This document shows, piece by piece, positions 27,910 through 38,006 of a stretch of 64,000 bases of DNA. The translations under genes and the position numbers were made by a program. The DNA is taken from NCBI RefSeq assembly GCF_000956465.1, contig NZ_JYJA01000026.1, positions 1 to 64,000 of the forward strand, given 5' to 3'. The first letter of the stretch is position 1. Every line of letters begins with the position of its first letter. The notes under the pieces are model-generated. The model did no database searches, was not told the DNA's origin, and saw only the letters and a program-made list of their open reading frames with translations. Source of the DNA: Microbacterium trichothecenolyticum. Its GTDB lineage: Bacteria > Actinomycetota > Actinomycetes > Actinomycetales > Microbacteriaceae.

Positions 27910-29157
27910 TCAGCGGTCGAGGAGCGGGCCGGGCCAGGTCTTGCCCTCCCACGGGTCGTAGTCGGCGAGAAGCTCTTCCTGGGGCGGCCGGTCGGCCTCG
28001 GGCACGTGCTGGAGGTTGACGCGAACGCGGTACCAGAGCGAGCTCGAGCCGCGCATCCCGTCGATGAGCACGTCGGCGGGATGCAGCTGCTCCGCCACGG
28101 ACGCGTGCGTGCTCCTCCACGCCTCGAGGGCCTGGACCGCCTCGGGCTTGGTCTTCGTCCGCGCGATCTCGATGAGCGGCATCGTCGACTGCCGCCGGCC
28201 AGACCCGTCGCCGCCGCGCGGGGGCTTCTCGGCTGGTCCCAGTTCCTCGGCGAGGCGGAGCAGCCCATCGAGGGTGCCGACCGCGTCGTCGATGCCGACG
28301 TGGGGGTCGCCGATCTCGGCGTAGCGGCCGGGCACGGTGAGCACCGTGAACTCGGCCGGACGCCGATCGCGCACCTCGCCCCAGTCGAGGGGGGTGGAGA
28401 CGCGCGCGTCGGGCAGCGGGCGAATCGAGTAGGCAGACGCCACCGTGCGGTCCTTGGCGTTCTGGTTGAAGTCGACGAACACGCTCTCGCCGCGCTCCTC
28501 CTTCCACCAGCGGGCGGTCGCGAGCCCGGGTGCGCGGTTCTCGACCTCGCGAGCGAGCGTCTCGGCGGCGAGGCGCACCTGCTTGTAGTCGTGGTGCGCA
28601 GCGATGCGCACCAGGATGTGCATGCCGCGTGAGCCGCTGGTCTTGGGCCAGCCGACGAGCCCGACGTCGTCGAGCACCTCGCGGGCGACGAAGGCGACGT
28701 CGACGATCTGCGACCAGTCGACACCCGGCATCGGGTCGAGGTCGATGCGCAGCTCGTCGGGGTGGTCGAGGTCTTCGGCACGGACGGGATGCGGGTTCAG
28801 GTCGAGACACCCGAGGTTGACGACCCATGCGAGGCCCGCGGCATCCCGGATCACCGCCTCTTCGGCCGACGTGCCGCGCGCGTACTGCAGAGTCGCCGTG
28901 TCGATGAACTCGGGGTGGTTCTCGGGGACGCGCTTCTGGAAGAACGGCTCCTGGTCGATGCCCCGCGGGAACCGCTTGAGCACCATGGGGCGGCCGCCCG
29001 CGCCGCGCAGCGCGCCGTCGGCGACCGCGAGGTAGTAGCGGACGACGTCGAGCTTGGTGATCCCGGGCTGGGGGAACACGATCTTCGTCGGGCTCGAGAT
29101 GCGCACCTCGTGCCCGTCGATCTCGAGGATCTCGGCTTCCGACTTCGCGGGCGTCAC
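27910..29157 (-). CDS. Stand-alone LigD-type polymerase/primase domain protein
   Basis: A 415-residue archaeo-eukaryotic primase-fold enzyme equivalent to the polymerase domain of LigD, which fills gaps and adds ribonucleotides in bacterial end joining. The core starts SSPTKIVFPQPGITKLDVVRYY and holds the metal-binding acid pair DLDPMPG near residue 140, the GSRGMHILV strand and the NQNAKDRTVASAYS motif. No ligase or nuclease domain is attached and no ku gene is beside it. The last 90 residues are a family-variable tail. TAGCCT ends 6 nt before GTG 29157 on the minus strand (leaderless pattern). Confidence 0.88.
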   Translation of the reverse strand: MTPAKSEAEILEIDGHEVRISSPTKIVFPQPGITKLDVVRYYLAVADGALRGAGGRPMVLKRFPRGIDQEPFFQKRVPENHPEFIDTATLQYARGTSAEEAVIRDAAGLAWVVNLGCLDLNPHPVRAEDLDHPDELRIDLDPMPGVDWSQIVDVAFVAREVLDDVGLVGWPKTSGSRGMHILVRIAAHHDYKQVRLAAETLAREVENRAPGLATARWWKEERGESVFVDFNQNAKDRTVASAYSIRPLPDARVSTPLDWGEVRDRRPAEFTVLTVPGRYAEIGDPHVGIDDAVGTLDGLLRLAEELGPAEKPPRGGDGSGRRQSTMPLIEIARTKTKPEAVQALEAWRSTHASVAEQLHPADVLIDGMRGSSSLWYRVRVNLQHVPEADRPPQEELLADYDPWEGKTWPGPLLDR

Positions 29158-29203
29158 TCGGCCAGGCTAGCGACGGCCCAGGACATCGACCAGAGGAGAG
29201 AAG

Positions 29204-29542
29204 TCACGCGGCGAGGGAGTAGGTGGCGCGGCATCCGACCGCCGCCCGCTCGGTCGCGCGCGAGCGGAGGTCGTCGACGACGCCCGCGGTCAGCTCGATC
29301 AGCGTCACTTCGAGGGCACCGGCGACGGCGGCGATCATCTCGCTCGACGGCTCCTTGAGTCCTCGCTCCATCTCGGACAGGTACTGCGGTGAGACCCCGG
29401 CGCGGTCAGCCGTGTCGGCGAGGCGCTCGCCGCGTTCATGGCGCAGAGTGCGCAAGCGCTCGCCCAGCGCCTCGCGCCAGAGCGGCTCGGGCTCGCGGGA
29501 CGGACGCGGTGCCTTCGTCGGCAGCGGGATGATCTCGGCCAT
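29204..29542 (-). CDS. ClgR/PopR-like helix-turn-helix regulator
   Basis: A 112-residue XRE-type regulator. The HTH (LRTLRHERGERLADTADRAGVSPQYLSE) is followed by MERGLKEPSSEMIAAVAGAL, which matches the recognition-helix region of actinobacterial ClgR and PopR, activators of clp genes that are themselves Clp substrates. A clpP pair lies 1.3 kb away, supporting such a role. The C-terminus ends in TYSLAA, a small hydrophobic end of the sort recognised by Clp ATPases. TATCGT lies 6 nt before ATG 29542 and a GCGCTC-N6-GAGCGC palindrome overlaps it, suggesting autoregulation. The clp link is inference. Confidence 0.78.
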   Translation of the reverse strand: MAEIIPLPTKAPRPSREPEPLWREALGERLRTLRHERGERLADTADRAGVSPQYLSEMERGLKEPSSEMIAAVAGALEVTLIELTAGVVDDLRSRATERAAVGCRATYSLAA

Positions 29543-29560
29543 GCGCTCACGATAGAGCGC
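29543..29560 (-). promoter_or_regulatory. Palindrome overlapping the regulator's promoter and start
   Basis: GCGCTC-ACGATA-GAGCGC covers the -10-like TATCGT and abuts the ATG of the ClgR/PopR-like gene. It would suit an autoregulatory operator. The rest of 29561-29727 shows nothing definite. Confidence 0.45.
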
Positions 29561-29727
29561 GAGCGCACCTGAAGCCGAGACGGTTCCGCTCTGAGCAGAA
29601 TGCGATCGCTCCTCGACGGGGTGCTGTGCACGTTGTGCGCGTCGGGTGGCCGGATGTGCGTGATGCACGAAACGCCGATGGCTGAGGGCGGTGAATTGGG
29701 CGGTTTGCTCAACCTGGGAGAGCTCTG

Positions 29728-29756
29728 TTGATCTTTTGAGCGTTCGCGCATAGCGT
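29728..29756 (+). promoter_or_regulatory. Probable promoter of the subtilase gene
   Basis: TTGATC (29728-29733), a 17-nt spacer and TAGCGT (29751-29756) lie about 48 bp before the TTG start of the peptidase gene. Confidence 0.5.
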
Positions 29757-29804
29757 GCCGCCGTACCCCTCGCTGTTCCCACACACACGAGAAGGCAGGC
29801 CCCC

Positions 29805-32800
29805 TTGTTGCGACGTTCCCTGGCGGTGGTGAGCGCGCTCGCGCTCGCGATCGCAACCCCCACGGCGGCGATGGCCGCCGCTCCCGACGACGACCCGTCG
29901 TCGCGCTTCGAGAAATCCGACACCAAGGGACCGGTCGGCACGACCGCGCGTCCGCTGAGCGTCGGCGCCGATGGACGGGTCACCGTCATCGTCGAGATGG
30001 CGGGCGATCCGGTCGCCGTCGCCCAGGCGAAGAAGGGCAGCGATCTCAGCGCCGCCGAGCGAAAGGCCATCAAGAGCTCCCTGAAGAAGAACCAGGACGC
30101 CATCACCGGCACGATCAAGGCCAAGGACGGCCGGATCGAGGCGACGATGCAGTCCGCCTACAACGGCATCCAGATGAACATCCCCGCCGACCAGGTCGAC
30201 GCCGTGGCGGCTCTGCCCAACGTCGTCGCGGTGCACGCGGTGAAGACGTACACGCTGGACAACGCCGTGTCGGTGCCCTTCCTCGGGGTGCCGCAGGTGT
30301 GGGCGAACACCGGATTCACGGGTGAGAACATCAAGGTGGCGGTGATCGACACCGGTATCGACTACACCCACGCGAACTTCGGCGGCGTCGGCACGCCAGA
30401 GGCGTACGCCGCGGCGAACGCGGCCGAAGCGCAGCCGGCCGACCCGGCGCAGTTCGGTCCGGACGCCCCGCGCATCAAGGGCGGCTGGGACTTCGTCGGC
30501 GATGCCTACAACGCCGACCCCGCCTCGGACGACTACGACCCGGTTCCGAAGCCTGACGCCAACCCGCTCGACTGCAACGGGCACGGCAGCCATGTCGCCG
30601 GCACCGCCGCGGGCAGCGGCGTCACTGCCGACGGCGAGACCTACGCGGGCCCGTACGACGAGTCCACGGCGTCCGCCGAGTGGACGATCGGCCCGGGAGT
30701 CGCACCGCAGGCAGACCTCTACGCGCTCCGCGTCTTCGGCTGCGGCGGCTCGACGGACATCGTCGTTCCGGCCATCGACTGGGCGGTCGACAACGGCATG
30801 GATGTCATCAACATGTCGCTCGGCTCGCCCTTCGGCCGCGGCGGCGACCCCGACGAGGTCGCCGCGTCGAACGCGATCGGCGCGGGAGTCGTCGTCGTGA
30901 AGTCCGCAGGCAACGAGGGCCCGAGCCCGTATCTCGCCGGCAACGGCAACGGTGTGGTCTCGGTCGCCGCCGTCGACAGCACGGCGACGTTCCCGGGCGC
31001 GCTGATCACCGTGGACGGTGTGGCGGTGCCGGCCATCAACGCGAACGGCGCGGTCCTGACCGGCCTTCCCGCCATGACGGTCGTGCGGCTCACCGACAAT
31101 CCGGCGACACCGGACGAGAATGAGGCGCTCGGCTGTTCGGTGGCGGCGTACAACTACGCCGGAGTCACCGTCGGAGGCAACCAGCTCGCCGTCTCGACGC
31201 GCGGGGTGTGCGCACGCGTCGCGAAGGCGATCTTCGCCCAGCAGGCGGGTGCGGCGGCAGCGGTCATGATCAACACCTCGAACGACTACCCGCCGTTCGA
31301 GGGCGAGATCACCGAGAACCCCGACACCGGTGACGACTACACGGTCACCATCCCGTTCCTCGGCGTGCGTATGTCTGACGGCGCCAAGCTCGTCGACGAT
31401 GCGGAGGCGACCGTGGCTCCGGCACCGCTGGAGAACCCCGCCTTCCGCGGGTACGCGTCGTTCAGCTCGAGCGGACCCCGCAGCGGTGACAGCGCCCTCG
31501 GCGTGGACGTCGCGGCGCCGGGTGTCTCGATCGTCTCGACCGGCGTCGGCACCGGCAACGGCCCGGCGACCATCTCGGGAACGTCGATGGCCGCTCCGCA
31601 CGTGGCGGGCGTCGCGGCGCTCGCCGTCGAGGCTCACCCGGCCTGGTCGGCGGCGGAGGTCGCGTCGGTGCTCGTGTCGACCGCCGACCCCGACAAGGTC
31701 GTGGGCCAGAACCTCGTGCGCGGCGGCGTCGGCCTGGTCGATACGGCGCAGGCCGTGTCGCAGCAGGTCACCGCGACGGGCGACTCGTTCCGGACGGACG
31801 ACGGCAAGCTGCGAGAGAGCGCGCTCAGCTTCGGCTTCCAGGAGACCGCGAAGACCTTCCAGGGCAAGAAGACGGTGACGCTGACGAACTACGGCAGCCA
31901 GCCCGTGACGTACAGCGTCGGCACGGAGGCAACCGCGCAGTCGGAGGCCGCGACGGTCACGGCGAGCCCGGCTCAGGTCACGGTGAAGCCCGGTCGCTCC
32001 GAGAAGGTCACTGTCGATCTCACCGCTCCGGCAACGGCGGTGGGCAGTTCCGGCGCCGGCGGGTTCGCCTTCTACGAGTTCTCCGGCGACGTCGTCCTGA
32101 CGTCGGCGAGCGACACGCTGCGGGTCCCGTACCTGCTGGTGCCGCGCGCCACGACGGATGTCTCGGCGTCGGGCGACCTCAAGGTGACGAAGAAGAACAA
32201 GCCGGTCGACGGCGACGTGTCGCTCACTCTGAAGAACAACCGGGGTGCCTTCGCGGGCGACGCGGACTTCTACACGTGGGGCCTCGAAGACCGGAAGGAC
32301 GCGCCCAAGTCGTTCACCGACACCGGGTACGACCTCCGCGCCGCCGGTGTGCAGTCGTTCCCCTGGGACGACGCCGGCGATCAGCTGCTCGTCTTCGCCG
32401 TGAACACGCACAACCGCTGGTCCAACGCCGCGGCGAACGAGTTCGACGTCGTCATCGACACGAACGGCGACGGAGAGCCCGACTGGATCGTGTTCTCGGC
32501 CGACGGCGGCCTCGTGACCGCCGGAGACGCCAACGGCATCTCGCAGGTGTTCGTATACGAGATCGCGACGGGCGAGGTGTCCGCGGCCGGATTCAACGCC
32601 TCGGCCCCCACCGACAGCAGCACGATCCTGCTGCCGGTGGTCGCGAGCGACCTCGGCATCACGTCGGGCGCGTTCAGCTACACCGTGGAGAGCTTCTCGT
32701 CGGTCAATGACGGCTCGGACGCGATCGACGGCACGGCGACCTACGACCCGTGGGCGCCCGCGCTGACGAACGGGCAGTTCGAGTCGGTCGCGGTCGGCGG

Positions 32801-32927
32801 CAAGGTCGACGTGCCCGTCACCGTGAACGGCGCCGCGTTCAGTGCGCAGAAGCCGCTCGGTGTCATGGTCGTCGTGATGGACAATGCGGCGGGCCCGGGC
32901 GAAGCGCTCCTGGTGAAGGCCAAGTAA
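29805..32927 (+). CDS. Secreted S8 (subtilisin-like) serine peptidase
   Basis: A 1040-residue exported endopeptidase. A signal peptide (about 1-26, ending AAMAAA) is followed by an I9-type propeptide (about 55-150). The S8 catalytic triad is Asp182 (VIDTGID), His260 (NGHGSHVAG) and Ser594 (GTSMAAPH). A protease-associated domain is inserted between His and Ser (about 400-510). The C-terminal 400 residues are beta-rich, Fn3-like modules without an LPXTG or membrane anchor, so release into the medium is likely. Start TTG 29805 has GAAGG about 10 nt upstream; the next codon is also TTG. It is monocistronic between a promoter and a strong terminator. Confidence 0.93.
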   Translation: MLRRSLAVVSALALAIATPTAAMAAAPDDDPSSRFEKSDTKGPVGTTARPLSVGADGRVTVIVEMAGDPVAVAQAKKGSDLSAAERKAIKSSLKKNQDAITGTIKAKDGRIEATMQSAYNGIQMNIPADQVDAVAALPNVVAVHAVKTYTLDNAVSVPFLGVPQVWANTGFTGENIKVAVIDTGIDYTHANFGGVGTPEAYAAANAAEAQPADPAQFGPDAPRIKGGWDFVGDAYNADPASDDYDPVPKPDANPLDCNGHGSHVAGTAAGSGVTADGETYAGPYDESTASAEWTIGPGVAPQADLYALRVFGCGGSTDIVVPAIDWAVDNGMDVINMSLGSPFGRGGDPDEVAASNAIGAGVVVVKSAGNEGPSPYLAGNGNGVVSVAAVDSTATFPGALITVDGVAVPAINANGAVLTGLPAMTVVRLTDNPATPDENEALGCSVAAYNYAGVTVGGNQLAVSTRGVCARVAKAIFAQQAGAAAAVMINTSNDYPPFEGEITENPDTGDDYTVTIPFLGVRMSDGAKLVDDAEATVAPAPLENPAFRGYASFSSSGPRSGDSALGVDVAAPGVSIVSTGVGTGNGPATISGTSMAAPHVAGVAALAVEAHPAWSAAEVASVLVSTADPDKVVGQNLVRGGVGLVDTAQAVSQQVTATGDSFRTDDGKLRESALSFGFQETAKTFQGKKTVTLTNYGSQPVTYSVGTEATAQSEAATVTASPAQVTVKPGRSEKVTVDLTAPATAVGSSGAGGFAFYEFSGDVVLTSASDTLRVPYLLVPRATTDVSASGDLKVTKKNKPVDGDVSLTLKNNRGAFAGDADFYTWGLEDRKDAPKSFTDTGYDLRAAGVQSFPWDDAGDQLLVFAVNTHNRWSNAAANEFDVVIDTNGDGEPDWIVFSADGGLVTAGDANGISQVFVYEIATGEVSAAGFNASAPTDSSTILLPVVASDLGITSGAFSYTVESFSSVNDGSDAIDGTATYDPWAPALTNGQFESVAVGGKVDVPVTVNGAAFSAQKPLGVMVVVMDNAAGPGEALLVKAK

Positions 32928-32941
32928 GCACACCGCACGAC

Positions 32942-32981
32942 ACGAGGTGGCGTCCCGTCGCATGGCGGGGCGCCACCTCGT
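32942..32981 (+). terminator. Terminator after the subtilase gene
   Basis: Arms ACGAGGTGGCG and CGCCACCTCGT enclose an inner CCCG...GCGGG pair; it starts 15 bp after the stop and is followed by TGCGTG. Confidence 0.88.
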
Positions 32982-33095
32982 TGCGTGAACGGGAAACGGA
33001 TGCTGCTGCCCCGGGGCCGCAGCTGGGCTCACGTTCCCGGAGGCTCCCGCCGACACGCCATCGTTGCCGGGGTGGGCGGCGGAACCGTCTCCGGT

Positions 33096-33524
33096 TCAGC
33101 GAGTGCAGAGCTTCGGAGTGTCCGTCGTGCCGAACCGGTAGTCGTAGGTCGTGCCGTCGACGGTGACGACGACCCGCATGCCGTCGACGATCGCCTGAGT
33201 GTAGGAGACGCCCGGCGACGGGCAGCCGAGGGCGCCGTTGTTCCACGTCACCGCGTGAGCGGACACGAGTTCGGGTGCACCGGTGACGCCGCGCTCGGCG
33301 AGGTCGGCGACGATCGCGTCCCAGCGCGCGGGTGGCACCGCGACGGGTTCTCCGGTCGGTGCGATCGGGCCACGCGTGGTCGTCTCGAAGGGCGTGCGCG
33401 TCGGTGTCGGCTGGGCGGGGGCCGGCTCGAGCGGCGTGGGCTCGGTCATGGGGGCTCCTCCGCATCCGGTGAGGCAGACGAGCAGCAGCGCCACCGTGCA
33501 GAAGGCCGTACGACGTCTGGCCAT
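33096..33524 (-). CDS. Small lipoprotein of unknown function
   Basis: A 142-residue exported lipoprotein: basic start MARRRTAF, hydrophobic stretch and lipobox CLTGC (Cys about 21), then a Pro/Thr-rich linker to residue 60. The folded part includes WNNGALGCPSPGVSYTQAIVDG and ends in Cys-Thr-Arg; two cysteines (near 101 and 140) could form a disulfide. The W-x-x-GxLGCPxPGxxY pattern recurs in uncharacterised proteins of other phyla. No function is suggested by its neighbours. Confidence 0.75.
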   Translation of the reverse strand: MARRRTAFCTVALLLVCLTGCGGAPMTEPTPLEPAPAQPTPTRTPFETTTRGPIAPTGEPVAVPPARWDAIVADLAERGVTGAPELVSAHAVTWNNGALGCPSPGVSYTQAIVDGMRVVVTVDGTTYDYRFGTTDTPKLCTR

Positions 33525-33572
33525 GCCGCTCCCTCGAATCGGCTTCAGCCTAGGCGCGACGGCGACGGAACA

Positions 33573-33604
33573 GAACGGCCGCCCGGAGAACCGGGCGGCC
33601 GTTC
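33573..33604 (-). terminator. Terminator after the Bax-inhibitor-1 gene
   Basis: A perfect 14-bp stem (GAACGGCCGCCCGG and complement) with an AGAA loop, 19 bp past the stop on the minus strand and followed there by TGTTCCGTC. Confidence 0.88.
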
Positions 33605-33623
33605 GAAAGCGAAGCGCTGGGCG

Positions 33624-34547
33624 TCAGTTGTTGCCGCGCGCGATCGCGAGGATGCGCAGGATCTCGAGGTACAGCCAGACGACCGTCACCATGATGCCGA
33701 ACGCGCCGAGCCAGCCGAACTGACGGGGAGCGCCGTTGCGCACGCCCTGCTGGATGTTGTCGAAGTCGAGCACCAGCGAGTACGCGGCCATGATCACGAC
33801 GAAAACGCCGATGAGCACGCCCCACGGGATGCCGAACAGGGGGCTCGGGTTGCTGCCGAGGCCGAACGCGCCGCCCGCGATCGGGACGTTGAAGAGCATC
33901 AGGAAGATGTTGACGAGCGAGAAGACGAGGTAGCCGACCATCGCGATCATGAAGACCTTGGTGGCGCGCTTCGACGCGCGGATCTTGCCGCTGGCGAACA
34001 GGGCGAGGGTCACGCCGACGACGGCGAGCGTCGCGAGCGTCGCCTGCACGACGATGCCCGGCCACAGGAACTCGAAGAACGCCGAGATCGCACCGACGAA
34101 GAGACCCTCGAAGGCGGCGTAGGCGAAGATGAGCGCCGGACGGATCTTCTTGCGCGACGTGAAGATCACGACCATCGCCAGCACGAAGCCGCCGAGCGCG
34201 CCGATCATCCAGGGAAGGATCGAAGGCTCGGGGTTCGTCGGGGTGACACCCGCCATCGTCCACACCCAGCCGACGGCCGCGGTGACGAGGAGGATGGCGA
34301 AGAGGCCGACGGTCTTCCAGATGGTGTCTTCGTACGACATGCGGCCGGTCTCGACGGCACCCGCGGACGGTGCCGCGTACATGCCTTCGAGCTGCGCCTG
34401 AGCCGCAGCATCCGTTCCGGCACGCTGCGCCGTCGTGAACTGCGTCTGCCCGCCCAGGCTCGCCGCCTGCGAACCGCCGGGGTAGGTCTGAACGGCCTTC
34501 GGGTCCTGGAAGGCCGGGTTGTTGAACGCGGGGTTGTTGAGGGCCAC
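33624..34547 (-). CDS. Bax inhibitor-1/YccA-family membrane protein
   Basis: A 307-residue inner-membrane protein with seven hydrophobic helices after an 80-residue soluble N-terminus rich in Asn/Ala/Gln (ALNNPAFNNPAF...). The actinobacterial YccA-like pattern is clear in YEDTIWKTVGLFAILL, ALIFAYAAFEGLFVGAISAFFE and the last helices ending VWLYLEILRILA. GTG 34547 is preferred because GGAG lies 10 nt before it; a GTG three codons earlier is too close to that site. Family members affect calcium or proton flux and proteases in other organisms; the role here is unknown. Confidence 0.85.
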   Translation of the reverse strand: MALNNPAFNNPAFQDPKAVQTYPGGSQAASLGGQTQFTTAQRAGTDAAAQAQLEGMYAAPSAGAVETGRMSYEDTIWKTVGLFAILLVTAAVGWVWTMAGVTPTNPEPSILPWMIGALGGFVLAMVVIFTSRKKIRPALIFAYAAFEGLFVGAISAFFEFLWPGIVVQATLATLAVVGVTLALFASGKIRASKRATKVFMIAMVGYLVFSLVNIFLMLFNVPIAGGAFGLGSNPSPLFGIPWGVLIGVFVVIMAAYSLVLDFDNIQQGVRNGAPRQFGWLGAFGIMVTVVWLYLEILRILAIARGNN

Positions 34548-34703
34548 TGCTCTCACACTCCAATGTCAAGGGAATCCCAGCACGATGCTGTTGATCAACA
34601 CTATCCGACCGGCCGTGACCGGGCACGGGTCGGCGCTGTGAGCTGACTATGAACGGCTGCTGTGGCCCCCGGCACCTCGGGTGCTCGTGGTTACGCTGAA
34701 ACG

Positions 34704-35714
34704 GTGCCCCGTCGTCATCCCCTCGTGATCGGACACCGCGGTGCGCCCGGGTATCGGCCCGAGCACTCGCGCTCGTCCTACGCGCTCGCCTTCGAGATGG
34801 GCGTCGACGCTGTCGAACCCGACGTCGTGGTGTCCAAGGACGGCGTGCTCGTCGTGCGGCACGAGAACGAGATCTCGGGAACGACCGATGTGGCGACCCG
34901 GTCCGAGTTCGCCGACCGTCACGCGACGAAGTACGTGGACGGCGCCGAGCTGACCGGCTGGTTCACCGAGGACTTCACGTGGGACGAGCTGTCGACGCTG
35001 CGCTGTCGCGAGCGGATCTCGGACGTGCGGCCCGCGAGCGCGAGCTTCGACGACGAGCAGCCCGTGCTGCGGCTGCGTGACGTGCTCGACGCGGCGCGCG
35101 ACGCCTCCCTCGAGTTCGGCCGCGAGATCGGCGTCGTGCTCGAGATCAAGCACGCGACGTACTTCGCGTCCATCGGGTGGGACGTCGCCGCGCTCGTCGA
35201 CGCGGAGCTCCGCGAGGCGGGATGGGCGTCGGGCGAGCTGCCGCTCACCGTCGAGTCGTTCGAGTCGACGGTGCTGTTCGCGCTCCAGGAACGGGGCATC
35301 CGTGGGTCCTACGTGTACCTGCTGGAAGACGCGGGGCGTCCGTTCGACCTCTTCAGCGCACACGGCAAGGCGTCGTTGACGTACCGGCAGACCGCCGCAC
35401 CCGAGGGGCTCGACGGGCTCGTCGGGCGAGTGGACGGGATCAGCGTCGACAAGCGGACCATCCTCCGCCCCGACCGGCTCGGGCGCACCGCGGGACCCTC
35501 GCGCGTGGTGGCCGACGCGCACGACCGCGGGTTGCGCGTCTTCACGTGGACGTGCCGTCCCGAGAACAGGTTCCTGATCGGTCAGTTCCGCACTCGCGGC
35601 GGCCCGGCGTCGTTCGGCGACTGGGAATCCGAGTGGGCGGTGATCCGCGAGGCCGGCGTCGACGGCGTCTTCGTCGATCACCCTGATCTCGGCGTGGAGT
35701 TCTTCCGCGCCTGA
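34704..35714 (+). CDS. Glycerophosphodiester phosphodiesterase-family protein
   Basis: A 336-residue TIM-barrel phosphodiesterase with the GDPD metal/active-site start IGHRGAPGYRPEHS (His pair near residues 10 and 20), EPDVVVSKDGVLVVRHE and the barrel end GVDGVFVDHPDLG. It would hydrolyse glycerophosphodiesters to glycerol-3-phosphate and an alcohol. There is no signal peptide, so it is probably cytoplasmic. GTG 34704 comes 6 nt after a TACGCT box (leaderless pattern). A longer in-frame start lacks a ribosome site. Confidence 0.9.
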   Translation: MPRRHPLVIGHRGAPGYRPEHSRSSYALAFEMGVDAVEPDVVVSKDGVLVVRHENEISGTTDVATRSEFADRHATKYVDGAELTGWFTEDFTWDELSTLRCRERISDVRPASASFDDEQPVLRLRDVLDAARDASLEFGREIGVVLEIKHATYFASIGWDVAALVDAELREAGWASGELPLTVESFESTVLFALQERGIRGSYVYLLEDAGRPFDLFSAHGKASLTYRQTAAPEGLDGLVGRVDGISVDKRTILRPDRLGRTAGPSRVVADAHDRGLRVFTWTCRPENRFLIGQFRTRGGPASFGDWESEWAVIREAGVDGVFVDHPDLGVEFFRA

Positions 35715-35834
35715 GCTCGTCGCCGGTTCCGGTGGCGCGATACGCCGGGGATCGTGGCCGGGAACACGGGTGGCTTGACACTCCCCGTCTCTTCAAGGCC
35801 CGAATGCCGGGTGCCGTGTCGCTAGGGTGGGCCC

Positions 35835-36865
<1,031 letters not shown>

Positions 36866-36869
<4 letters not shown>

Positions 36870-37963
36870 GCGGTCAGCGGCTCGGCACCATCGTCGGCCT
36901 CGAGCTGACGCAGCGCACGCGGAGCGTCGCCTGGTACGTGCTGCTCGGCGTCTTCGCCGTGCTGCTCGCGATCGTGACCGGGCTCTCGTTCCTCGCGTGG
37001 GGGTCGGCGGATCGGCCGGGCGGGGCGATCTACTCCACGATCGTCTACATCACGCTCCTGCTGGTGGTGCTCGTCTCGCCCACGCTGAGCGGGAACGCGA
37101 TCAACGGCGACCGGGATGCCGCGACCCTCGCACCCGTTCAGGTCACGCTGGCGACGACCCTCGAGATCCTGATCGGCAAGTTCCTCGCCGCGTGGGTCAC
37201 GGGCCTCGCGTTCGTCGCGGTGTCGGTGCCGTTCCTCGTGCTCGCGACGCTCGGGGGCGGGGGAGCGCCGGCGACGATCACGGTGTCGCTGCTGGTGCTC
37301 GTGTTCGAGGTCGGCATCATCTCGGCCATCGGCGTGGCCCTCAGCGGCATCCTGTCGCGTCCGCTGTTCTCGGTCGCCACGACGTACCTGGTCGTCGCGG
37401 CGCTCGTCGTCGGCACGCTCATCGCGTTCGCCCTCGTCGGCATGACGATGCGGTCCGAGGTGACCAGCCATTACCGCTCGATCGAGTACGAACAGTACTC
37501 CGGCGACAGCTTCCCCTGCATGCCCGGGGAGACGCCGAGCGACGAGTACCCCTGCGACGACGACATCGAGGTGCGGTGCGGCCCGTGGCAGACGTCGACC
37601 TACGACCAGCCGCGGTTCGACCAGGTGTGGTGGCTGCTCGCGGCGAACCCGTTCGTGATCCTCGCCGACGCGACGCCGACGCAGTACGACGAGTACGGCA
37701 ACCCGAACGACCTGTTCGGCCAGATCAAGTTCGGCGTGCGCGCGGCTCAGCAGCCGCCGGAGCTCGAGCAGCGCTGGGACGACTGCGCGCCTCCGCTCGA
37801 AGACGAACGACCCACACCGGCTGAGGTCATCGAGCAGTCGACGCCGAGCTGGTTCGTCGGCATGACGCTGCAGCTGCTGCTCGCGGCGGGTCTGATGTGG
37901 TGGGCGTGGGCGCGGACGCGCACCCCCGCCGGTCGCCTGCCGGCGGGGACGCGCATCGCGTAG
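36866..37963 (+). CDS. ABC-2 type exporter permease
   Basis: A 365-residue membrane protein with about six helices, partner of the preceding ATPase. Helices lie at about residues 20-45, 55-75, 100-130, 135-160, 165-195 and 330-350. Between the fifth and the last is a 130-residue external loop with four to five cysteines (PCMPGE, YPCDDD, VRCGP, DDCAPP), which probably form disulfides. GNAINGDRDAATLAPVQVT matches the conserved cytoplasmic region of ABC-2 permeases. Starts at GTG 36866 by coupling. Confidence 0.87.
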
Positions 37964-37972
37964 GACGGGGCT

Positions 37973-37990
37973 GCGGGGGCTGACCCCCGC
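37973..37990. terminator. Short GC hairpin between convergent genes
   Basis: GCGGGGG-CTGA-CCCCCGC, 10 bp after the permease stop and before the convergent reductase gene. No T-run, so moderate support. Confidence 0.5.
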
Positions 37991-38006
37991 GTCCGGTGGA
38001 CCGGAC

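Noticed and set aside
29709..33056. An 1115-codon open frame antisense to the subtilase gene
   Set aside because: It lies opposite a gene with an intact signal peptide and catalytic triad, and its product is compositionally random (Arg/His/Val-rich).
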